A stretch of DNA of 28,219 nt. Source: a virus. A model generated the notes under the pieces. It did no database searches, was not told the origin of the DNA, and saw only the letters and a list, made by a program, of their open reading frames with translations. Below are positions 22,842 to 28,219 of this stretch, piece after piece. A program made the translations under genes and the position numbers. Every line of letters begins with the position of its first letter. Positions within the stretch are counted from its first letter, which is position 1. Location of the stretch: the IMG/VR virus record IMGVR_UViG_3300044801_000076, positions 1-28,219 of that record; one strand, given 5' to 3'.

Positions 22842-23855
22842 ATGATCATCAAAATATCCATCCTGAAGAAATTACCATCAGGCCAATTTCGCCTTTACTC
22901 CAAGAAGAAGGGGCCAGACGGCAAGAGGCGTAACTTAGGCACCTTTGATTCTCTTAGTGCGGCCAAGAAACATGAATCTGAAGTACAGTTCTTTAAGCAC
23001 CAAAATAACGACGGTATGGCCGATGATCATGAGACTAAAACACTTGGCCGCCTCAGCCACATAGCTACTTATCTTGATGAGGCTGGCTTCATTGATGGGG
23101 CGGACAAGATTTATAAAGCCATGGATTGTATAGACCCTAACCTACAAGAAGACTGCATCATCGATCAGAACTGCAATAGAATAGATGGCGGATATAGTGG
23201 TGGCACCTCTGGCTTTCCAGGACAAGGTTTTGGCGGAGATCAGGCCGGTTGTCAAGGATATGGTGGCGATGATCCTAATCAGGCTATAGGCAAACTGGTC
23301 GATATAGCTAACCGGCTGGACAAGCTAGGGATGTTTGATGGCGCTGATAAGGTAGACTTATTACTATCAAAGATAGTACTTATTCCAGAACAACCTGCGA
23401 AGCAATTAGATATGAGACGAACCACTAAGGGCACGACTTATACTGGGCTAGATTTGTTGGTATGGTTAATACAAAACGGGCTAATGGATGAAACTCGTAA
23501 GGTGATAGATAAAATCGATACATCTTCTAATAGTGACTTGTTAGCACTGTTCGGGCCGGGGATAAAAAAGAAACCAGCCAGGAAGCAGAAGCTAAAGGAT
23601 CCAGACAGTAAAACGGATAAAGCTGATGATATGCCTCATATCATAAACGATCTAGAGCGCCATCAGCAAGTAAAAGAGACTGAAGACACTCATGAACAGA
23701 AGGAAGATGAGAAACAAGGCAATGAGGCTGTAGCCAGATCGAATGGAAAAGATATCTCGCCTATGGTGGATGGTCCTGGTTGCGGCGGACTTTCTGACGC
23801 TTACTTTTTCCGATCGTATACCAATTTAGAGGGAACCTACGGACAGAACATCTAA
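22842..23855 (+). CDS. Hypothetical protein with small N-terminal beta domain and two EAD hairpins
   Basis: 337 residues. Residues about 11-53 (PSGQFRLYSKKKGPDGKRRN, then LGTF...AAKKHE) look like a three-stranded sheet plus helix, similar in pattern to AP2/integrase-arm type DNA-binding modules or a small phage domain. Two copies of the recurring hairpin follow at 67-95 (TYLDEAGFIDGADKI) and 147-178 (NRLDKLGMFDGADKVD), separated by a Gly/Cys-rich linker. A weaker third copy (about 203-226) may be present. The last 100 residues are charged and disordered, ending in a Gly/aromatic tail. Probable virion-associated protein; function not known. Confidence 0.75.
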   Translation: MIIKISILKKLPSGQFRLYSKKKGPDGKRRNLGTFDSLSAAKKHESEVQFFKHQNNDGMADDHETKTLGRLSHIATYLDEAGFIDGADKIYKAMDCIDPNLQEDCIIDQNCNRIDGGYSGGTSGFPGQGFGGDQAGCQGYGGDDPNQAIGKLVDIANRLDKLGMFDGADKVDLLLSKIVLIPEQPAKQLDMRRTTKGTTYTGLDLLVWLIQNGLMDETRKVIDKIDTSSNSDLLALFGPGIKKKPARKQKLKDPDSKTDKADDMPHIINDLERHQQVKETEDTHEQKEDEKQGNEAVARSNGKDISPMVDGPGCGGLSDAYFFRSYTNLEGTYGQNI

Positions 23856-23857
23856 TC

Positions 23858-23923
23858 GGCCAATAATACTCAATGATTTCATCGACTTACAGTCGTTATT
23901 TTCCCGTACTAATTATTTTGGCC
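23858..23923 (+). other. Nested inverted repeats in the longest intergenic gap
   Basis: The 153-base gap 23856-24008 holds a hairpin CGACT-TAC-AGTCG (23883-23895) followed by TTATTTT (23896-23902), terminator-like but with only a 5-bp stem. It is enclosed by an outer pair GGCCAA (23858-23863) and TTGGCC (23918-23923). A 14-base element shared with the gap at 20044 lies downstream (23935-23948), and a GGGC/GCCC hairpin lies just ahead of the next ribosome site. Confidence 0.45.
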
Positions 23924-23934
23924 ACCACACCAAA

Positions 23935-23948
23935 ATCTATCAATATTT
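23935..23948 (+). promoter_or_regulatory. 14-base AT-rich element (copy 2)
   Basis: Identical to 20044-20057 (ATCTATCAATATTT). It lies about 60 bases before the gene at 24009, after a possible terminator, which is where a middle or late phage promoter would be expected. Low certainty. Confidence 0.4.
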
Positions 23949-24008
23949 TGTTATTAGATATACGGAGTAGTATGCAATTAGGGCCTTTGTGCCCAAAGAG
24001 GTCTCTTG

Positions 24009-24599
24009 ATGCAAATAATGGCTGACTCAAATACGATGATGACGTTGGTCGTTACCGATGCCGAAAAAGCCATAGCCAAAGAGGTCAAGGTAGATTTCAA
24101 AGAAATCCTAAAAAAGCTTGATAAATCAGTAGAGTCCGTGTCGGACTTGCGCAAAGCAGTCGTAGAACAACACCCCTCCCAGGATGATTTGGCTGGTAAA
24201 TATCGAGGCAAACTACTTAGATATCGTAGGAAGATTCAGGCTGTGTTTAATGAGCTTCTTGTATCTACCCAAAAGGCGCTAGAAAAAATGGTCCAGATTA
24301 GCGATCCGGAGAATATTAGGTTACGTGAAGTGCTTAGTGCAGAAATCGGGGAACTAAAAGATGGTGGCGAGGCGGTTTTAGACCTACTACAAGATCCAGA
24401 GAAAGATGGGTTTAGCCAGTCTTTAGAGCAAATATCAGCCCAGATTGAAAGACGAAGCAAGAGCATAAAAGAGGTGATAACAAACCAACTTTATAGCCAC
24501 GTAGATAATGATATTTTGGGTAAAATGAGGGTGGGCGAGTTACACTTTAGGATTATGCGCCGGGCTAGAATACTGAAACAACTTGTAAGAGGTAAATAA
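24009..24599 (+). CDS. Charged helical hypothetical protein
   Basis: 196 residues from ATG 24009, which has AAAGAGG at 23995-24001; a TTG three bases earlier is closer to that site than usual. Almost entirely helical and charged, with predicted coiled-coil stretches (about 20-55 and 60-110) and a basic C-terminus rich in Arg (FRIMRRARILKQLVRGK). The composition suits a scaffold or internal head protein. It begins a small run of genes ahead of the protease. Not recognised. Confidence 0.7.
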   Translation: MQIMADSNTMMTLVVTDAEKAIAKEVKVDFKEILKKLDKSVESVSDLRKAVVEQHPSQDDLAGKYRGKLLRYRRKIQAVFNELLVSTQKALEKMVQISDPENIRLREVLSAEIGELKDGGEAVLDLLQDPEKDGFSQSLEQISAQIERRSKSIKEVITNQLYSHVDNDILGKMRVGELHFRIMRRARILKQLVRGK

Positions 24600-24600
24600 C

Positions 24601-24783
24601 ATGGGCTTTACTAAAGTAGGCGATGCACAACCGATATTAGACTACCTAGATGAAAACGTTAAAGTGCAACATTGCCCTAAATGTGGTAAAAAACTTACCC
24701 TAATAGCCGTCACAGCCGATGAAAACCGATTCGTGTGTGCCGATTGTGACGTAGCCGATGAAGATCGAATTTCAAAAAACTAA
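24601..24783 (+). CDS. Small zinc-ribbon protein (60 aa)
   Basis: 60 residues. CPKC (C25, C28) and CADC (C46, C49) make a textbook four-cysteine zinc ribbon with an 18-residue loop. Acidic ends flank the ribbon. AAGAGG upstream lies inside the previous gene, whose stop is one base away. Such miniature ribbons often act as adaptors or transcription-related factors, but nothing here specifies which. One of several zinc-ribbon-like proteins in this window. Confidence 0.78.
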   Translation: MGFTKVGDAQPILDYLDENVKVQHCPKCGKKLTLIAVTADENRFVCADCDVADEDRISKN

Positions 24784-24798
24784 TAGGAGTCCAGTCAA

Positions 24799-25398
24799 AT
24801 GGCCAATATAAAACAAGAAGAGATCGTTAAAACATTGATTTGTTTGGCGGATTCATTAGACCACGAAGGTAAAGCTGAGCTGGCAGAAGAAGTGGATATG
24901 GCGTTGGCGAGTATAACTAGTGACGGTTTAGTTGCTGAAGCTGCTCGTCCCCGAGCCCCACTAAAAGGTCTGGAAGACGCAGTTAAAGAGAGTTTGATTA
25001 AGTTTCTGGTTGATTCTCGTGATAGCCTGTCGGGTTCTGTTAAAAACATCGAGGAGTTCTTCCGCCGGTTAAAATACTTCGGCGTTGAGGGCACCATAAA
25101 AGATTTAGGACTGGACCGGATGTTGTTAGAGATGAAAGACGTAGAAGCGGCTTCGGCAGAAGCTGTAAAGCGATTCCACGAAATAACTAAGGGCCGCAAG
25201 GTACGACAAAACGAGCTGGCCCCGAAAGTGATGGAAGAGCAGAGCGCAATGGACTTCTTTAAGGGGCAGGAGCCTGCAACGGATAAAAAAATGGTTACAG
25301 AAGAAAAGGTAACTACTGTAGAAGAGCCGAAAGAAGAGGGGGCGGGGAAGGAACTCGAAGAGTTCTGGAAGGAGTATGAAGAGGGAGAGAAGGAATAG
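24799..25398 (+). CDS. Hypothetical protein with N-terminal EAD-type hairpin and acidic tail
   Basis: 199 residues. Residues 7-39 (LADSLDHEGKAELAEEVD) are another copy of the recurring hairpin. A helical domain follows (about 55-130), including a SVKNIEEFFRRLKYFGVEG segment, then a disordered acidic tail (about 160-199) rich in Glu and Lys. AGGAG lies ahead of the ATG. The HNH endonuclease gene begins two bases after the stop. An acidic disordered tail is common in scaffold or internal head proteins, which would fit its place before the protease gene. This is context-based. Confidence 0.72.
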   Translation: MANIKQEEIVKTLICLADSLDHEGKAELAEEVDMALASITSDGLVAEAARPRAPLKGLEDAVKESLIKFLVDSRDSLSGSVKNIEEFFRRLKYFGVEGTIKDLGLDRMLLEMKDVEAASAEAVKRFHEITKGRKVRQNELAPKVMEEQSAMDFFKGQEPATDKKMVTEEKVTTVEEPKEEGAGKELEEFWKEYEEGEKE

Positions 25399-25400
25399 TA

Positions 25401-26288
25401 ATGAGCGGCAAACGATACGGCAAAGAAGAGGTTGCTTTATGGGCCAAAGAGTATATGAGCTGTGGGTCTATTAAAGAAGTTGCTAAGAAATTCGATGCTG
25501 GTGCAGATACTGTTAGTAAACGATTGCATGAGTGTAAAGAAAAACTTGGCCTAGTTTTCCCATTCGAAGATGATGAGCTACTCTTTTCAGAATGTAAAAT
25601 GAGATGTTCTGGCAAATGTGGATTAGTTAAATTATTGGTCGAATTTTATCATGAGGAAAGTGGCAGAATTGCTCATATTTGTATAGAGTGTAAAAGGAAA
25701 CATCAAAGAGAATATGGTGCCTCTCACAAAGAAGAAGAACTTGAAAGATCCTACAATTGGGCTAAAAACAATCGAGAAAAGTCTAGACAAATAAAGGCAG
25801 ATTGGGTCAAGAACAATCCAGAAAAAGTCAAAGCGTCTACCAAAAAATCTAATGCTAAACAGGCACCTAAGCAAAAAATATGGCGGGAAGAAAACAAAGA
25901 TAGAACAAACGCACAAGCAATAGAAAGAAGGAAGACCGATGTAAACTTCAAAATTGCTTGCAACCTAAGATCTAGGATTTCTACTGCTGTGAGAAAAGGG
26001 TTTAAGTCTGGTTCTGCTGTTCGTGACTTGGGATGTTCAATTGAAGAGTTGAAGAGCTACTTTATTCCTATGTTTTATATGAACCCAGAAACTGGAGAGA
26101 TAATGTCTTGGGATAACTATGGAGAATGGCACATAGATCATATTAAACCACTTATATCATTTGATCTAACCGACAGAGAACAGTGCTTGAAAGCATGTCA
26201 TTATACAAATCTACAGCCTTTGTGGGCTAAAGAAAACATCGCAAAGGGTGGCAGAATTATTGAGGAGCAATCAGATGTCATTTACTAA
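25401..26288 (+). CDS. HNH homing endonuclease with HTH and zinc-binding region
   Basis: 295 residues. N-terminal HTH-like segment (IKEVAKKFDAGADTVSKRL, about 24-42). A cysteine group (C65, C69, C73, then C94, C97) around FYHEESGRIAHICIECKRKHQREY fits a zinc-binding module. A basic linker of KNNPEK-type repeats (about 115-175) may wrap DNA. The HNH fold is at the end: WHIDHIKP (H244, D246, H247), NLQPLW (N270) and AKENIAKGG (N279), intact. It is more AT-rich than its neighbours, as usual for a mobile gene. Its last 14 bases overlap the next gene, whose ribosome site it contains. No intron ends seen; freestanding. Confidence 0.87.
   Translation: MSGKRYGKEEVALWAKEYMSCGSIKEVAKKFDAGADTVSKRLHECKEKLGLVFPFEDDELLFSECKMRCSGKCGLVKLLVEFYHEESGRIAHICIECKRKHQREYGASHKEEELERSYNWAKNNREKSRQIKADWVKNNPEKVKASTKKSNAKQAPKQKIWREENKDRTNAQAIERRKTDVNFKIACNLRSRISTAVRKGFKSGSAVRDLGCSIEELKSYFIPMFYMNPETGEIMSWDNYGEWHIDHIKPLISFDLTDREQCLKACHYTNLQPLWAKENIAKGGRIIEEQSDVIY
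26262..26267 (+). promoter_or_regulatory. Protease ribosome binding site embedded in the HNH gene
   Basis: GAGGAG seven bases before the protease ATG at 26275, read as Glu-Glu codons near the HNH C-terminus. Same arrangement as at 10745-10750 for the other intact endonuclease and portal. Confidence 0.7.
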
Positions 26289-28219
26289 ACTCGGCGAGGC
26301 GCTTGATTTCGATCTACAGAGGGACTTGCTTTCTCCTAAAGAAGCACTGCCTAACGATGAAATAGCAAACAGGTTTATCAAAATGGCCAAGAAGCTTAAA
26401 AGACTTGCTCCAAAAGCAAGCGGGTTTCTGTACGGCCACTGCATCATGATGCATGCGGCTGAAGCCTCCTTGGTTGACCAGAAAACTGGTAGTCCAATTC
26501 TTGGATCGAACGGCAAGCCTATTACTGCCATTTTTGAATCTTTTAAAACTAAAAACGGGAAAGAATCAGTTCGATGGAAATGCAGTAAAGAAGACATTAT
26601 GCCATATAAGAATGCCAATGGAGATATTTTCCCAGAAAGTGAATTGCTCAAGGCGCACAAACACTGGATCGAGAAACCGCTTTGCAAGGATCATAAGTCG
26701 GAATCTGTTGATGGCATTCGAGGCATCATAATAGATACCTATTATGATCCTCGCTTTAAGCGGGTACATGCACTTTTCGCCCTTGACAAAACCAACTATG
26801 CTGATTTGGCACGAAAGGTTGAGACAGGTTATGCGAACGCGGTATCTATGGGGACCGCAGTAGGGCGCTCCGTGTGCACTACGTGCGGAAACGTAGCTAC
26901 CGCGGAGCGCGACTACTGCGATTGTATTAAAGCAAGATCAAATTACGGCGAGATCAACCTAGATCTTAATCCTCTCGAATTGAGTCTTGTAGTCAACGGT
27001 GCTGACCATCTTGCCAAAATCCAGAACATCATTGCCTCCGTTAATAACTACGTCCAGAAGAAGCAGGCTCGTATCGATCAGCTGGTCAACGACCGGTGCG
27101 TTAACCCTACTGAATTACAATCTCTAGCCGACTCGGTTAACGAGATTCAAGCCAAGCTCAACAGTCTCATGTCTCTACAGAAAACCGCCTCTACCAAGAA
27201 CGCGGCTGAGATGGGCGAAATCAGTAAGGCCATTGAGGTTCTACAAGAACAAGTCGATTTAGAAACTGACCCCGAAAAGCAAACCAAGTTACGTCAGAAG
27301 ATAGATGAGCTGGTCGACGACCTAGAAGTTACCCCTAAGGGTAATGAACGCACGCCAACAGAGGAATCTTCACCGGAACATAACTTATATTGGCCGCAGG
27401 CCACTGGTGGCGGATCAGAACCAAGCTTTAGCACTATGTCAGATCAGGATACAGCAGCCCCGGCTCCAGGATCGTTTGATCCGACAGCTAGGTTTGCTGG
27501 TAATGATATAGAAGGAGTGAAACAGGGTACTGAAGAATTAACACTCCTTCGATCCAAGGTAGCAGACTTACAGAAGTCCATTTCGGACATGCAAGACAAA
27601 CTTTCACAAGGAGAATCAAATACTATGAACTCAGCGAGATTACGTACACGAGCAAAGGCACGAAGGGCATATTGGTTAGGTGGTGGGGGCGTCAATGAGC
27701 CTACTCCCGGCAAGGCAAAGTATGAGAAAGATCCAATGGCAGAGGAAGTTCGCAATAAAGAAGACAAGCAGATGACAGGCGTTGTAGAAACTGGATCGGA
27801 TGGATTGTACCCTGGTGACGAAGAAAAACTACGCGGTGTGAACCGTGGTGGCTTTAATCTTAGTAAGGCGGAATTAGAAGACCGCAAAATGAAGCGCAGA
27901 GCATATTGGATGGGCGGTGGCGGTATCAACGAACCCACACCAGGTAAGCAGAAATATGATAAAGATCCAATGGCCGAGAAGGTTCGTAACACCGAAGACA
28001 AACAGATGTTGCAGACTATGGATATGGGCGGAACCGATGGTTCCTTCCCCGGTGACGTAGAGACTAAGAAGCGTATCAACCGTGCTGGCCTCAAGGCCCG
28101 GTTCACGAAGGTTGCAGACTCCAAAGGTCAGCTCAATAAGAGCGCGTCCCATTGGGACGTGTTTGCCGACGACCAGATGATTCTATCGGCCACCGGCTCT
28201 GAAATCTTCGGTGATCAGA
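26275..28219 (+). CDS. Probable prohead protease fused to scaffold-like region (3' end cut by window)
   Basis: At least 648 residues; no stop before the right edge. Residues about 45-245 resemble the protease domain of large myoviruses: HWIEKPLCKDHKS (H140), a DTYYDPRFKRVHALFALD stretch (154-171), and GYANAVSMGTAV with S191 in the position expected for the nucleophile. A CTTC...CDC cysteine group (C201, C204, C215, C217) follows. Then comes a coiled-coil region (about 245-345), a disordered Pro/Ser/Gly part, another coiled coil (about 415-445), and a 78-residue tandem repeat. A protease followed in frame by a scaffold-like region is the layout of lambda C/Nu3. Family assignment is from motif pattern only. 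It is the natural candidate to cut the SKRA sites. Confidence 0.65.
   Translation, partial: MSFTKLGEALDFDLQRDLLSPKEALPNDEIANRFIKMAKKLKRLAPKASGFLYGHCIMMHAAEASLVDQKTGSPILGSNGKPITAIFESFKTKNGKESVRWKCSKEDIMPYKNANGDIFPESELLKAHKHWIEKPLCKDHKSESVDGIRGIIIDTYYDPRFKRVHALFALDKTNYADLARKVETGYANAVSMGTAVGRSVCTTCGNVATAERDYCDCIKARSNYGEINLDLNPLELSLVVNGADHLAKIQNIIASVNNYVQKKQARIDQLVNDRCVNPTELQSLADSVNEIQAKLNSLMSLQKTASTKNAAEMGEISKAIEVLQEQVDLETDPEKQTKLRQKIDELVDDLEVTPKGNERTPTEESSPEHNLYWPQATGGGSEPSFSTMSDQDTAAPAPGSFDPTARFAGNDIEGVKQGTEELTLLRSKVADLQKSISDMQDKLSQGESNTMNSARLRTRAKARRAYWLGGGGVNEPTPGKAKYEKDPMAEEVRNKEDKQMTGVVETGSDGLYPGDEEKLRGVNRGGFNLSKAELEDRKMKRRAYWMGGGGINEPTPGKQKYDKDPMAEKVRNTEDKQMLQTMDMGGTDGSFPGDVETKKRINRAGLKARFTKVADSKGQLNKSASHWDVFADDQMILSATGSEIFGDQ
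27608..27627 (+). promoter_or_regulatory. Possible internal in-frame start for a nested scaffold protein
   Basis: AAGGAG (27608-27613) precedes an in-frame ATG at 27625 (residue 451 of the protease gene), at the boundary between a coiled coil and the repeat region. Spacing of 11 bases is a little long. Internal starts that produce a separate scaffold are known from lambda Nu3. Confidence 0.45.
27661..28095 (+). repeat. Two-copy 78-residue tandem repeat in the protease/scaffold gene
   Basis: Copy 1 starts at 27661 (RRAYWLGGGGVNEPTPGK) and copy 2 at 27895 (RRAYWMGGGGINEPTPGK), exactly 234 bases apart. Both continue through KDPMAE, VRN, EDKQM, a GxDGxxPGD segment and NRxG. The DNA copies differ at many third positions while the protein is kept, so the duplication is old and selected. 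Confidence 0.85.

Noticed and set aside
27444-28124. A 226-codon open frame on the minus strand
   Set aside because: It lies opposite the protease/scaffold repeats, whose synonymous divergence supports + strand coding only.
1-28219. tRNA genes, CRISPR arrays or insertion sequences
   Set aside because: No cloverleaf-like segments, regularly spaced DNA repeats, transposase motifs or terminal inverted repeats with target duplications were noticed; gaps are too short for most of these.

Overview
The window is a densely packed, single-direction piece of a large tailed bacteriophage genome (Caudoviricetes). Every supported gene is on the + strand. Spacers are mostly under 75 bases, many genes overlap or abut, and the standard genetic code is used (TAA, TAG and TGA all end genes). 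The phage assignment rests on a GpA-type large terminase (7901-9772), a portal protein (10757-12796), a probable prohead protease/scaffold gene running off the right edge (from 26275), and three homing-endonuclease genes. No tRNA, rRNA, CRISPR or insertion sequence was seen. The host cannot be named from this sequence.

Layout. 9-6111: small proteins of unknown function (several with cysteine clusters), a possible small terminase, and a CCA/poly(A)-polymerase-type nucleotidyltransferase. 6131-6583: a broken LAGLIDADG homing endonuclease. 6634-7899: three unknown genes. 7901-12796: large terminase, a terminator, an intact LAGLIDADG endonuclease, then portal. 12848-20038: one small gene followed by two giant ORFs (865 and 1406 aa). 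20112-25398: a Dps/ferritin-like protein, a heptad-repeat protein and several small proteins. 25401-26288: an HNH endonuclease. 26275-end: protease/scaffold.

The most striking signal is in the two giant ORFs. They read as strings of unrelated domains separated by 13 near-identical (L/I)SKRA motifs: type IB topoisomerase, an M15-like peptidase, a CCA-type nucleotidyltransferase with HD domain, two tandem paralogues with LW(R/H)G motifs, a 2H phosphoesterase, two copies of a YWxDPxG domain, and unknown domains. The motif is encoded by widely different synonymous codons, so selection is on the protein. A processed polyprotein, possibly carrying enzymes into the virion, is the leading interpretation. 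The nucleotidyltransferase catalytic domain is split between the two ORFs by a 17-base gap with stop codons in two frames and a fresh ribosome binding site.

A second theme is a helical-hairpin motif (LDxxGxxxEADxID) that recurs about ten times in eight different proteins, including the Dps-like protein. That protein keeps all four residues of the Dps ferroxidase site at exact spacing. These motifs look like shared assembly or targeting tags for a multi-component capsid interior. All functional statements come from reading motifs by eye; no database search was run.
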